A DNA stretch of 64,000 nt from Opitutaceae bacterium (GTDB lineage: Bacteria > Verrucomicrobiota > Verrucomicrobiia > Opitutales > Opitutaceae), in assembly GCA_041395105.1 (NCBI GenBank), contig JAWLBB010000009.1, positions 62,001-126,000 on the forward strand, read 5' to 3'. The stretch's first letter is position 1; each line of letters opens with the position of its first letter. A model generated the notes under the pieces. That model worked only from the letters and a program-made list of their open reading frames with translations. It made no database searches and was not told where the DNA came from. Of the stretch, positions 8,816 to 17,910 are shown piece by piece. Position numbers and translations under genes: made by a program.

Positions 8816-10705
8816 ATGCGCCATTTCATCACCACAGCTCTTCTCCTCGGGATCGTTCCGGGGCAAATTCATGCATCGCAGCCCTCCTTTGAACGACCAA
8901 AGCCACCCACTGTCGTCCTCACCAGGAAGGACGAGTACCGGGCGGCCTACCTCGAGCGTATCGCCGAGGTCCAGAACTGGGTCGTTGATCGCATAGATCC
9001 GAACGACCTGCAGAAAACCATGGGGACGGCGGCCATCGTCGTCAAACTGGTCAAGGGAGAAGACATCGAACTCTGCAACCAGCGGACGATCGAATTGATG
9101 AAGGAACCCGGCACGGGTCCTTTCTGGATGTTCCCCATCACCATGGTGGCCTTTGCCGGTCGGGATCAATTGTCGGAAGAGGCCCGAGGATCGATCCGCG
9201 AAGCCTGGCGAACCACCCGGCAGCTTCGCGGGGATACCGAGAACCACTGGGTGATGTACTACACCTCGCTTTACCTGATGTCGGAACTCTATCCGGATGA
9301 ACCGGGCGAAACCTGGTATACCGGACGCAGCTCGAGCGAGAATCTCGAGGAGGCGCGCGGCTGGCTGCTCGACTGGATGAACATCACGACGACAATCGGA
9401 CAGGGTGAATACAACACCAGTCACTATATCGGCGAATACTCCATCCCGATGCTCATGCTCGCGACCTGGGCGGAGGATCCCGCCATGCGCCAGCGCGCCC
9501 ACATGATGCAGGACTGGATCTTCGCCGAACTGGCCACCGTCACGCTGGACGGTGTGATGCGCGGCCCGAACGCCCGGACCGATGAAACCTCGGTGGTTGA
9601 GCGGTGGAACGCACTGGCCTCCTTCTTCAGCTGGATCCTCTTCGGCAATACGCCGCCGACGGTCAACTACGGTGGCTGGGGCATGTTCTTTGGCGCGATC
9701 GGCCAGAATTACGAGTTGCCGGAAGTGATCTACCAGATCGCGGTGAACCGAACCGGTGACGTCCTGCAGCATGACCGGGCGCGGACCCGCCGCATCTGGC
9801 GCTACAGCGACCGGCTTTCACCGCCGATCCTCAAGACCCAGTATCTGCGAGAGGACTACGCGGTGGGATCGTATCAGGGAGGCATCAGCGACCCGATCCA
9901 GACCCATGTCTGGGATGTGACCTGGAGGGTTCCGGATCCGCGTGGGGCCCACCCCACCCTGTTCTCCCTTCACCCCCACTCATCCGGCCGGGTCATGCAG
10001 ATGTTTTTCTGCACCTATCCGGATCCCATGCCGGAAGGAGTCACCCTCGAGGGCAAGCCATCCTACAACTCACCGGACAAGGTGCTGGGATGTTCGCCCT
10101 ACGAACAGGTCTTTCAGGATCTGGATACAGTGATCGCGCTCTACGACATCGCACCGGGAGAACGATTTCCCCAGGTCAACGGCTTCTTTTCCAAGGATCT
10201 GGAGGACCTCAGCGAGGACGCGTCCGGATGGATCTTCGCCCGGGGCGGCCGCGCTTACCTGGCCTATCGCCCGTTGGCTCCGTACGAGTGGATGCCCTAT
10301 CGCCATTATGCCTCGGCCTGGAACAGGTCCACGGAAGACGTCGGGGGAAAGCTCCTCGTGAGTCCGCATCTCAGGAATGGAACCATCGTCCAGGCGGCCA
10401 GCGTCGACGAATTCGGGAATTTCGAGGACTTTCAGGCGGCGATTCGCGCCTTGCCCCTGACGTTCGTCCTGGATCCGGTTCCCTCGGTCACGATGACAAC
10501 CCTGAGGGGAAAGACGGTCGAGGTCACCTATGGGCAAGCGCCACGGGTTGCCGGTGAGATCCTCGATTATTCCAAGTGGAAGTTGTTCGAGGGCCCCCAT
10601 CTCAACGCGGAGGTCGGCGGTCGAAGGCTGACCATCACCCACGGCCAACTTGAGCGGGTCCTCGACTTCAACACCCTGTCGATCATCGACCGGGTTGTTC
10701 CCTGA
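8816..10705 (+). CDS. Uncharacterised secreted protein, possible polysaccharide lyase fold
   Basis: 629 residues with a signal peptide (MRHFITTALLLGIVPGQIHA). I do not recognise the family. The first ~330 residues are helical and Trp/Tyr-rich (NHWVMYYTSLYLMSELYP, WMNITTTIGQGEYNTSHYIG, ERWNALASFFSWILFG), as in alpha/alpha toroids of polysaccharide lyases and unsaturated-glycoside hydrolases. The last ~250 are beta-rich (TLFSLHPHSSGRVMQMFFC, GGRAYLAYRPLAPYEW). Toroid-plus-sandwich is the layout of several lyase families, so a periplasmic or secreted lyase is a reasonable guess, but no signature motif was matched. It is the last gene of the plus-strand run and begins 15 bases after the propeller gene. 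No other gene in the window resembles it. Confidence 0.6.
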   Translation: MRHFITTALLLGIVPGQIHASQPSFERPKPPTVVLTRKDEYRAAYLERIAEVQNWVVDRIDPNDLQKTMGTAAIVVKLVKGEDIELCNQRTIELMKEPGTGPFWMFPITMVAFAGRDQLSEEARGSIREAWRTTRQLRGDTENHWVMYYTSLYLMSELYPDEPGETWYTGRSSSENLEEARGWLLDWMNITTTIGQGEYNTSHYIGEYSIPMLMLATWAEDPAMRQRAHMMQDWIFAELATVTLDGVMRGPNARTDETSVVERWNALASFFSWILFGNTPPTVNYGGWGMFFGAIGQNYELPEVIYQIAVNRTGDVLQHDRARTRRIWRYSDRLSPPILKTQYLREDYAVGSYQGGISDPIQTHVWDVTWRVPDPRGAHPTLFSLHPHSSGRVMQMFFCTYPDPMPEGVTLEGKPSYNSPDKVLGCSPYEQVFQDLDTVIALYDIAPGERFPQVNGFFSKDLEDLSEDASGWIFARGGRAYLAYRPLAPYEWMPYRHYASAWNRSTEDVGGKLLVSPHLRNGTIVQAASVDEFGNFEDFQAAIRALPLTFVLDPVPSVTMTTLRGKTVEVTYGQAPRVAGEILDYSKWKLFEGPHLNAEVGGRRLTITHGQLERVLDFNTLSIIDRVVP

Positions 10706-10846
10706 CCGGGCGCTTTACCCGCATCCGCCGGTGCTGAAAGAGGCGGCTCCGATATTCCGTTTCGGCCAGACTCCTGCGCTGGATCCTTTTTGAAACCACA
10801 GACGCAGGACCACCCCGAGTTCTACAGCCGGCGTTCGAAACCGGGT

Positions 10847-10875
10847 GACTGCTCCATCGACCGGATGGAGCAGTC
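10847..10875 (-). terminator. Hairpin downstream of the small lysine-rich gene
   Basis: GACTGCTCCAT at 10847-10857 pairs perfectly with ATGGAGCAGTC at 10865-10875 around a 7-nt loop. It starts 13 bases past the stop of the minus-strand small gene. No U-tract follows, so factor-independent termination is uncertain. Confidence 0.5.
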
Positions 10876-10888
10876 GTCCCTCACGGGA

Positions 10889-11032
10889 TCACTTTTTCTT
10901 CGCCCCTGCCAGTTTGGCCTTGGTGGCCTGCTGCGAGGTGATGAGGTCCTGTTTCTTCTTGCTGGAAGCATTGTTCTTCAACTGCTTCTGCGCATTCTTC
11001 TTCTGCGTCGACTTGGGGGATTTGTCGCCCAT
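10889..11032 (-). CDS. Tiny lysine-rich conserved protein (MGDKSPKS type)
   Basis: A 47-residue ORF that would be missed by a 60-residue cut-off. It begins MGDKSPKSTQKKNAQKQLKN and ends KLAGAKKK. The MGDKSPKS start with Gln/Lys/Asn-rich continuation is a pattern I know from small hypothetical proteins in diverse bacteria. Function is unknown; the charge suggests nucleic-acid or ribosome contact. A good ribosome site (AAGGA) lies 7 bases before the ATG and a hairpin follows the stop, so it looks like a complete monocistronic gene. It has no membrane segment or cysteine. Confidence 0.8.
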   Translation of the reverse strand: MGDKSPKSTQKKNAQKQLKNNASSKKKQDLITSQQATKAKLAGAKKK

Positions 11033-11178
11033 GTTGGGGTTCCTTCGAGTTGAGTTTACTCGGCTTCGAAAGAGTGGTTCTCGCGAAGACGTGCCGGATT
11101 ATTCGCCCGGATCGCGGTCCGTAGCAAGCACTCTCCCCAGGTATTCGGCGTCTCCTGACAGGACGCACCGGACGGCGC

Positions 11179-12894
11179 TTAGGACTGGGACGGGCGCCAG
11201 GCGGCCAGTTCCAGCTGGAGGGTTCGGCGGCCGTTGTAGTGATTCCAGGCCATCTGGTAGGCGATATCGAGCCTGGGCCCGACCGGCGGCAGATGTTCCG
11301 CCATTTTCCAGGCGACCCCGCTGAGGCGCCGCCCCGTTGAATCGTTCAAGGCAAACCGGAAATGCTGTTGCTTGAATACCTCGGGGCGGGAGGAAAAGAC
11401 AACTTCCCGAGAAGCGAAGATCGGCTCCGGATTGGCCATCCCGAAGGGGTGGAGGCGGTCGAGTTCGTCGAGCAATTCCTCGTTGACCCGCTCAAGTTCC
11501 AGCCAGGCGGCCACCTCGAGGATGCGCTCGACCTCCCTGCCCTCGCCGGCCACCTCGACGGCGCGATCAAAACGGGCTTGAAACTCGGGAACGTTCTCGA
11601 CCGGAAGGGAAACCCCGACCGCCATGGGGTGACCTCCCCAATCGGTCAGCAGATCGCTGCAGGCGCCCAGGACCTCGATCAGGTTGATTCCGCCCACACT
11701 TCGCCCGGAGCCTTTGGCCAGATGGCCTTCGCGTCCGAGAACAAGGCAGGGCCGGTGAAAGTGCCGGGTCAGGCGGCTGGCCACGATTCCGACCACCCCG
11801 GGATGCCAGTTGTCCCCATAGACAACCATCCCCCTGGGCTCACCGCTGCGGGCCTCCACCTGGGCAAAGGCTTCATCGGTGATCAGGCGTTCGATTTCCT
11901 GCCGTTCCCGGTTGAAGCCGTCGAGCTGATAAGCCGTTTCGAGACAGAAATCGGGGTCCCGGTTCAGGATCAACTCGACGGAAAGTGAAGCATCGGCCAG
12001 ACGTCCGCTCGCATTGATCCGCGGTGCCAGTCGGAAGGAAACATCGACGGGACGCACGTCCACCCCGTTCTTCATCCCGGAGACCTTCATCAGGCTGCGC
12101 AGACCCGGCCGTTTCGTCTTCTTGAGCATGCGCAGGCCGTGACGGGCGAGCACCCGGTTCTCGTCGACCAGGGGCACCATGTCGGCCACCGTGCCCATGG
12201 CGACGAGGTCGAGGTATTCGCGAAGCTGGATCTGAAAGGCCCGGGGATCATTCTGCTCACGACGGAGCTTGACCAGCCCGTGGACCAGTTTGAAGACAAG
12301 ACCGACTGTGCAGAGGTCGCGGACAATCGTCTTGTCCTCGTCGAAGACATGCGGATTGACAAGAAGGCAATCATCAGGCGTGGCCTCCTTTGACCGGTGG
12401 TGATCAACGATGAGGACGTCGACCCCTTTGCTCCGCAGATAGGCGACGACCTCGACCGAATTGGTGCCGCAATCCAGGGCGACAAAAAGGCCGGGGTGTT
12501 CGAGATCCACGGCCCGATCCACCGCTTCCCGGCTGAGGCCGTAGCCTTCCTCCAGGCGCAACGGCACCACAAAATGGGGCACGAGCCCGAAACGGCGAAG
12601 GATGCCGACGAGCAGAGCGGTGCTGGTGACTCCGTCGACATCGTAATCCCCGAAAACGGTGATCACCTCGTCACGATCGATCGCCCGGGAGAGCCGTTCG
12701 GCGGCGGGTGCCAGATTGGTGATGACAAAGGGGTCGCCCAGATCGGCCAGCCGCGGATTCAGAAAGCGGCGGGCGGCTTCGATGTCCGGCAGGCCCAACC
12801 GGCTGACCAATTCGGCCAGAACCGGTCCGACTCCGAGTTCATCCTGTAGGTGCTGCCTGGTCTCGTGACTGCAGGGAGAATAGGACCAAAGCAT
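11179..12894 (-). CDS. recJ: Single-stranded-DNA-specific exonuclease RecJ
   Basis: 571 residues, normal for the family. DHH-superfamily motifs are intact: FGDYDVDGVTST (about residues 81-92) for metal binding, ALDCGTNS, and VDHHRSKE (about 162) as the DHH core. DHHA1 residues follow (GGINLIEVL, GGHPMAVGVSL), then an OB-like C-terminal domain. RecJ digests single-stranded DNA 5' to 3' in RecF-pathway repair, mismatch repair and base-excision repair. The ATG start is at 12894, 9 bases after the stop of secDF, so it is probably the last gene of a yajC-secDF-recJ transcription unit. Confidence 0.95.
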   Translation of the reverse strand: MLWSYSPCSHETRQHLQDELGVGPVLAELVSRLGLPDIEAARRFLNPRLADLGDPFVITNLAPAAERLSRAIDRDEVITVFGDYDVDGVTSTALLVGILRRFGLVPHFVVPLRLEEGYGLSREAVDRAVDLEHPGLFVALDCGTNSVEVVAYLRSKGVDVLIVDHHRSKEATPDDCLLVNPHVFDEDKTIVRDLCTVGLVFKLVHGLVKLRREQNDPRAFQIQLREYLDLVAMGTVADMVPLVDENRVLARHGLRMLKKTKRPGLRSLMKVSGMKNGVDVRPVDVSFRLAPRINASGRLADASLSVELILNRDPDFCLETAYQLDGFNRERQEIERLITDEAFAQVEARSGEPRGMVVYGDNWHPGVVGIVASRLTRHFHRPCLVLGREGHLAKGSGRSVGGINLIEVLGACSDLLTDWGGHPMAVGVSLPVENVPEFQARFDRAVEVAGEGREVERILEVAAWLELERVNEELLDELDRLHPFGMANPEPIFASREVVFSSRPEVFKQQHFRFALNDSTGRRLSGVAWKMAEHLPPVGPRLDIAYQMAWNHYNGRRTLQLELAAWRPSQS

Positions 12895-12903
12895 CAGCCG
12901 AAC

Positions 12904-15450
12904 CTACTTGGACGCCTTGCTCGATGCAACCCAATCGTATTTCGGCGTGATATCGTGCGACGCTTCGACGTGCCGCCGGTCACCCTTGTGCCACCAGTAG
13001 AAGACCGGGCTGGCGATGAAGACGGACGAGAAGGTGCCGGTGATGATGCCGATGATGAAAGTGAAGGCGATATCGTTAATCACACCGACGCCAAAGATCA
13101 GGAGCGAAAAGGCGGCGAGCAGGGTCGTGAAACTGGTCAGCAAGGAGCGCGACAAGACCCGATTGATGGCCAGATTGACGATCTTGCCGAGCGGCGCGTC
13201 CGGATCGAGGGTCAACTCTTCGCGGATACGGTCGAAGACGACGATGGTATCATTGATTGAGTAACCGGCGATGAGGAGAATGGCCGCGACCATCGGCGCG
13301 TTGAACTGGTGGTCGAAGAGGACAAAGATTCCGATGGTCAGAAGGATATCGTGGATGGTCGCGACGACTGCCCCGATCCCGTAGCCCATCTCAAAGCGGA
13401 AAGCCACATAGAGCAGAATGCCGATGAGGGAAACGCCGATCGCGAGGAAGGCGTTGAACTGGATCTCCCGACCGACCGAGGCTCCAATCGTGTTTTCACC
13501 GATCAGGTCGAAACCGGCATCCGGAAAGGTTTTCTGCAGGAGCGCGGCCACTTCCTTGCCCTTGTCGATCTCGGTCTGGACCTTGAGGACTTCCAGGTCG
13601 GTGCCCATCTGACTCTGATAGAGCGGGTTGACCTCACCCAGCTGGGCTGCGGCGGCCGCATCGCGGATCTGAGCGGCATCGACCCGCTGGTTGAAGGACA
13701 GGGCGATCTCGTCGCCTCCGACGAAGTCGATGCCGTAAATGGTGTCGCGTTTCACAAAGACCCCGACGATCCCGATCAGTACAATAATCCACGATGCGGT
13801 GAAGGCGGGCTTCCGAAACTTCAGGAAATCGTAATTCGGGTTGTTCAGGATGGACAGCATGGGCAGCTTCTTGATCCATCCGCGTCCGACCAGCAGGTCC
13901 AGGAGCATGCGGGTGATGATCAGCGCGCTGAAGACCGTGGCAAACACGCCGACCGCCAGGGTGATGCCGAAGCCCTTGACCGGTCCGGTTCCCAACCAGA
14001 TCATCACGCCGGAGGTGATCAGGGTGGTCAGGTTGGCGTCAACGATGGTCGAAAAGACTTTGTCAAACCCTCCCGAAACTGCGGCCGGCAGACTCTTGCC
14101 CGCCCGCAATTCCTCCCGGATGCGCTCAAAAATGAGAATGTTGGCGTCGACGGCCATGCCGATGGTCAGGACGATACCGGCGATGCCCGGCAAGGTGACG
14201 GTGGCCCCGAAACTGGCGAGAACGCCGAGCACGATGGTCACATTGACGGCAAGGGTGATCAGGGCGACGAAGCCACCGATCGTGAAATAGACGATCATGA
14301 ACCCGACCACGAGTGAACCGCCGATGATGGCGGCGCGGACACCGCTTGAAATGGCGTCCTCGGCCAGCGAAGGACCGACTTCATTCATTTCGACCACCTC
14401 GAGAGGCAGATCGAGCGGGTTGTTCAGGACGTTGGCCAGGTCGACCGCTTCGCGCTGAGTGAACGAACCGGTGATTTCGGCGCTGCCACCACGGATCTCC
14501 TGCTTGACGGTCGGAGCGGAGAAAAGCTTTCCATCAAGCACGATCGCGAGCTGGCCGATCCGCCCGGTCCTCTGGTTGTTTTCCTCGATCGTGCGGGTGA
14601 CGTCGGCAAAGCGATCCGCGCCCTTGCTGGTGAACTTGAGCAGGACCCGGTAGCTTCCGTACTGATCGACCGAGGGATAAGCCTCTGAGATGGCTTCGCC
14701 GGTCATTTCCGGGATCCGCTTGATAAAAAGCTCCTGCTCAATCATCTGCCCCCTGCGCTCCTGCTCGAGGACCATGACTTCGTAGCCGGGGGGAGCCACC
14801 TCACCAGCCATTCCGGTCGGCGTCGCCGTCGGGTGGACCAGGCGGAAGTCCAACCGGGCCGGCTTCTTGAGATTGTCGACCACCTCCGGGTTGTCCTTGG
14901 TCGAGAGGCCCGCCAGCTGGACCTCGATCCGGTTGTTTCCGATCGGGCGGATGACCGGCTCGGAGACACCAAAGGCATTGACGCGGTCGCCGATGATCTC
15001 GATCGCCTTCGCCAGGTCTTCCTCGCGCTGGCGGGTTTCGGCTTCGACTCCGGGCTGCTCGGTCACCTGCAGGGTGAAGGCCACCCCGCCCTTCAGATCG
15101 AGCCCCAACTGGAGGCGACCCTTCGAGCGGCGCAGAAGTTCATCAAGGAGCAGGGCATTGCGCTTGCGGATATTGACGAGGCTGTCTTCCAGGCGGATCT
15201 CGGGAAAGAACTGGGAGAGATCGATCTGTTCGCCGTTGGCGATTTCCCGAAGGGCGATGTAGAGACTGGGATAGGTGCCCGAATCGACACTCTCGGTTGC
15301 GCGGGCAAGCAGATCGTCGAATCCCGCTGCGGTGGTGTGATCCTCAAGGTAGGTCGCGAACGGCGTGTCGCGAACCGGGACAAGATTGAGGACAGCCCAG
15401 CCGACGACGACAAGGGCCACGATGAATTTCCAGAGGATCTTTCCGGACAT
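12904..15450 (-). CDS. secDF: Protein translocase SecDF fusion
   Basis: 848 residues, SecD and SecF joined in one chain. It begins with a transmembrane helix (ILWKFIVALVVVGWAVLNLVPV). The periplasmic P1 region contains LGLDLKGGVAFTLQV and the SecD blocks DRVNAFGVSEPVIRPIG and LAIVLDGKLFSAP. Six membrane helices follow (GIAGIVLTIGMAVDANILIFERIREEL), then the SecF half with YGIDFVGGDEIAL and SINDTIVVFDRIREEL. It uses the proton gradient to pull exported proteins through SecYEG. It sits downstream of yajC (81-bp gap) and upstream of recJ, the usual Sec accessory order. The fused form is common in Bacteroidota and PVC-group bacteria. Confidence 0.95.
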   Translation of the reverse strand: MSGKILWKFIVALVVVGWAVLNLVPVRDTPFATYLEDHTTAAGFDDLLARATESVDSGTYPSLYIALREIANGEQIDLSQFFPEIRLEDSLVNIRKRNALLLDELLRRSKGRLQLGLDLKGGVAFTLQVTEQPGVEAETRQREEDLAKAIEIIGDRVNAFGVSEPVIRPIGNNRIEVQLAGLSTKDNPEVVDNLKKPARLDFRLVHPTATPTGMAGEVAPPGYEVMVLEQERRGQMIEQELFIKRIPEMTGEAISEAYPSVDQYGSYRVLLKFTSKGADRFADVTRTIEENNQRTGRIGQLAIVLDGKLFSAPTVKQEIRGGSAEITGSFTQREAVDLANVLNNPLDLPLEVVEMNEVGPSLAEDAISSGVRAAIIGGSLVVGFMIVYFTIGGFVALITLAVNVTIVLGVLASFGATVTLPGIAGIVLTIGMAVDANILIFERIREELRAGKSLPAAVSGGFDKVFSTIVDANLTTLITSGVMIWLGTGPVKGFGITLAVGVFATVFSALIITRMLLDLLVGRGWIKKLPMLSILNNPNYDFLKFRKPAFTASWIIVLIGIVGVFVKRDTIYGIDFVGGDEIALSFNQRVDAAQIRDAAAAAQLGEVNPLYQSQMGTDLEVLKVQTEIDKGKEVAALLQKTFPDAGFDLIGENTIGASVGREIQFNAFLAIGVSLIGILLYVAFRFEMGYGIGAVVATIHDILLTIGIFVLFDHQFNAPMVAAILLIAGYSINDTIVVFDRIREELTLDPDAPLGKIVNLAINRVLSRSLLTSFTTLLAAFSLLIFGVGVINDIAFTFIIGIITGTFSSVFIASPVFYWWHKGDRRHVEASHDITPKYDWVASSKASK

Positions 15451-15531
15451 TGAAGGGAGATGGGTTTGAGCGTGGAGCGGTGCTGCGTAAAGTATCGGGG
15501 AAGGCCCCGTATCGGGGCGGAAAGGGTCGGT

Positions 15532-15858
15532 TCAGCCTTTCTTTTCGATCGTGCTGATGAAGCCCTTTCCGATCTCGACCTTGGTGTTTTCCGCGATCCT
15601 GACGACAAAGCGATCTTCCTTCACATTCGTGATGACCCCATGGAGCCCACCGGTCGTGATCACGGCATCCCCGGTGGTCAAGGCCGCGATCATCTTCTGG
15701 TGCTCCTTCTGCTTCTTGCGCTGGGGGGCGATGAGGAGGAACCACATGGCCAGAAAAAAGAGGCCAAAGAAGAGGACTTGCCCGATTACGGCATTGGATC
15801 CGGGGCCCTGCTGTGCGAAGATCACGGCTAAAGTGTCAAAGAGGCTTACGTTCTGCAT
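15532..15858 (-). CDS. yajC: Preprotein translocase subunit YajC
   Basis: 108 residues with a single membrane helix (IGQVLFFGLFFLAMWFLLI) followed by the family signature APQRKKQKEHQKMIAAL and TGDAVITTGGLHGVI. YajC binds SecDF and assists the translocon. The ATG is at 15858. It is the first gene of the yajC-secDF-recJ unit and is divergent from speA, with a 93-bp shared promoter region that includes an AT-rich run (15878-15890). Confidence 0.95.
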   Translation of the reverse strand: MQNVSLFDTLAVIFAQQGPGSNAVIGQVLFFGLFFLAMWFLLIAPQRKKQKEHQKMIAALTTGDAVITTGGLHGVITNVKEDRFVVRIAENTKVEIGKGFISTIEKKG

Positions 15859-15951
15859 TGCGTTGCGGAGGGTTTTGAAAATTAAAAGGGGTCAATCAAT
15901 CCACGGCATTTCCAAAATGCAAGCCATTACCGTCAGGAGCAATCGACCGAA

Positions 15952-17910
15952 TTGAAGAGTCCAAACGACATCCCCTGGTCCCCGGCGAAATCCGAGGAAC
16001 TCTATGGATTCCGGCGCTGGGGGAATCCTCACTTCGCGGTCGACGACACCGGGAAGGTGACCGTCGACCCACTGGCGGACGGTCGCCCGATCCGGATTCT
16101 CGATGTGATCGAGGAAGCCCGTTCCAAGGGCCTGCAGGCGCCGATGGTCATCCGCTTCCAGGACCTCCTGCACCAGCGGGTGGTCGCCCTGAACAACGCC
16201 TTTATCAACGCCATCCGGTCCGAGGGCTACCCCGGGACCTACCGGGGGGTCTTTCCGATCAAGGTCAATCAACTGCGCGAAGTGGTCGAGGAGATCCTCT
16301 GGGCCGGCCGCAAGTTCAGTTACGGACTTGAGGCGGGCAGCAAGCCGGAGCTGATCGCCGCCCTCGCCATGCACGAGTCGAATGACCGGCTTCTGATCTG
16401 CAATGGCTATAAGGACGACGACTACATCCGGCTGGCCCTGCTGGGCCGAAAACTCGGCCGCAAGATCATCCTGGTCGTCGAACAGGCTTCGGAAATACCT
16501 CGAATCATCGCTCTGTCGAAGGAGACCGGGGTCAAGCCGTGGATCGGGATCCGGGCCAAGCTCAACACGCGCGGAGAAGGCAAATGGGCGCTCTCCACCG
16601 GCGACAATGCCAAGTTCGGCCTGAGTACCACCGAGATCCTCGCGGCGGCCAACCAGCTCCGAAAGGCCAAGCTGATCCGCAGCCTCCGCCTGCTCCATTT
16701 CCATATCGGCTCCCAGGTCCCCAATATCATCACCATCAAGAATGCGGTCACGGAGGCCGCCCGCTACTATGTCCAGCTGGTCCGGATGGGGTTCCCGATG
16801 GGCTATCTGGATGTCGGAGGCGGTCTCGGCATTGATTATGACGGGAGCCGGACCAACTTCGAGAGCTCGATGAACTACTCGATGGAGGAGTATGCCCGCG
16901 ATGTCGTCTTCAACGTCCGCGATGTCTGCGAATCCTCCGACGTGACCCCGCCGACGATCGTCTCGGAAAGCGGCCGAGCGGTCACCGCCCCCCACTCCCT
17001 GCTCGTGCTTGAGGTCTTTGAGCGCATCTCAAAGATGCAGGCCCTCCCGGAACTGCCCGATCCCGACAATCCGCCTAAGGTGGTCGTGGACCTGCAGCGC
17101 ATCCTCGATGAACCGGCCCATTACAGCCGCCTCGAGCGGTTTCACGACGCCCTGGCCAAGAAGGAAGAAGCCTTCTCCCTCTTCAACCTCGGTTTTCTCG
17201 ATCTGGCCGGCCGTGCCCTGGCCGAGTCGATCTTCTGGCGGATCTGCCGGCAGATCGACAAGGACAGCAGCAGCGGTTACCAGCCGGAGGAATTGATCAG
17301 GCTCAAGCAGATGCTCTCGGACCAGTATGTCTGCAATTTCTCGGTCTTCCAGTCGCTCCTTGATCATTGGGCTCTGGATCAGCTCTTCCCCATCGCCCCT
17401 CTTCACCGGCTCGACGAAAAGCCGACGGTCAACGCCACCCTCGTGGACATCACCTGCGACAGTGACGGCAAGATCTCACGCTTCATCGACCTCGAAGACG
17501 TCCGCGATTACCTGCCCCTCCATCCGCTCAATGGCCAGCCCTACTACCTCGGTGTTTTCATGGTCGGGGCCTACCAGGATATCATGGGGGACATTCACAA
17601 TCTGTTCGGCCGTGTCAGTGAAGCCCATGTCTTTCTGGAGGAGGACGAGGAGGACGGCTTCTATATCGAGGAGACAATCAGCGGAAATCTCATCTCGGAG
17701 GTGCTCCAGGGGGTGCAGTACAGCACGCAGGATCTCAGCCAGCGGATGAAGAAGCAGGTCAACAAGGCGATCCGGGCCAACCTGGTGAAACCGCGGGAGG
17801 GAGTCCGCCTGACCGAATTCTTCGACGCCCAGCTGACGAGCAAGACGTACCTGAATATCAACTACGAAAGGGAACCGGAACCTCCTCCGGTTCAACGCCG
17901 GAAGAAGTGA
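15952..17910 (+). CDS. speA: Biosynthetic arginine decarboxylase
   Basis: 652 residues, the usual size of the PLP-dependent fold III enzyme that turns arginine into agmatine for polyamine synthesis. The PLP lysine is K104 in FPIKVNQLREVV. Other blocks are GLEAGSKPEL, HFHIGSQVPN, DVGGGLGIDYDGS, SESGRAVTAPHSLLVLEV and, late in the protein, TCDSDGKI, which carries the active-site Cys. The start is a TTG at 15952; no upstream ATG or GTG is in frame and the conserved N-terminus (YGFRRWGNPHFAV) begins soon after, with CAGGAG 12 bases upstream. Its stop overlaps the GTG of the next gene, so the two are translationally coupled. Confidence 0.95.
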   Translation: MKSPNDIPWSPAKSEELYGFRRWGNPHFAVDDTGKVTVDPLADGRPIRILDVIEEARSKGLQAPMVIRFQDLLHQRVVALNNAFINAIRSEGYPGTYRGVFPIKVNQLREVVEEILWAGRKFSYGLEAGSKPELIAALAMHESNDRLLICNGYKDDDYIRLALLGRKLGRKIILVVEQASEIPRIIALSKETGVKPWIGIRAKLNTRGEGKWALSTGDNAKFGLSTTEILAAANQLRKAKLIRSLRLLHFHIGSQVPNIITIKNAVTEAARYYVQLVRMGFPMGYLDVGGGLGIDYDGSRTNFESSMNYSMEEYARDVVFNVRDVCESSDVTPPTIVSESGRAVTAPHSLLVLEVFERISKMQALPELPDPDNPPKVVVDLQRILDEPAHYSRLERFHDALAKKEEAFSLFNLGFLDLAGRALAESIFWRICRQIDKDSSSGYQPEELIRLKQMLSDQYVCNFSVFQSLLDHWALDQLFPIAPLHRLDEKPTVNATLVDITCDSDGKISRFIDLEDVRDYLPLHPLNGQPYYLGVFMVGAYQDIMGDIHNLFGRVSEAHVFLEEDEEDGFYIEETISGNLISEVLQGVQYSTQDLSQRMKKQVNKAIRANLVKPREGVRLTEFFDAQLTSKTYLNINYEREPEPPPVQRRKK

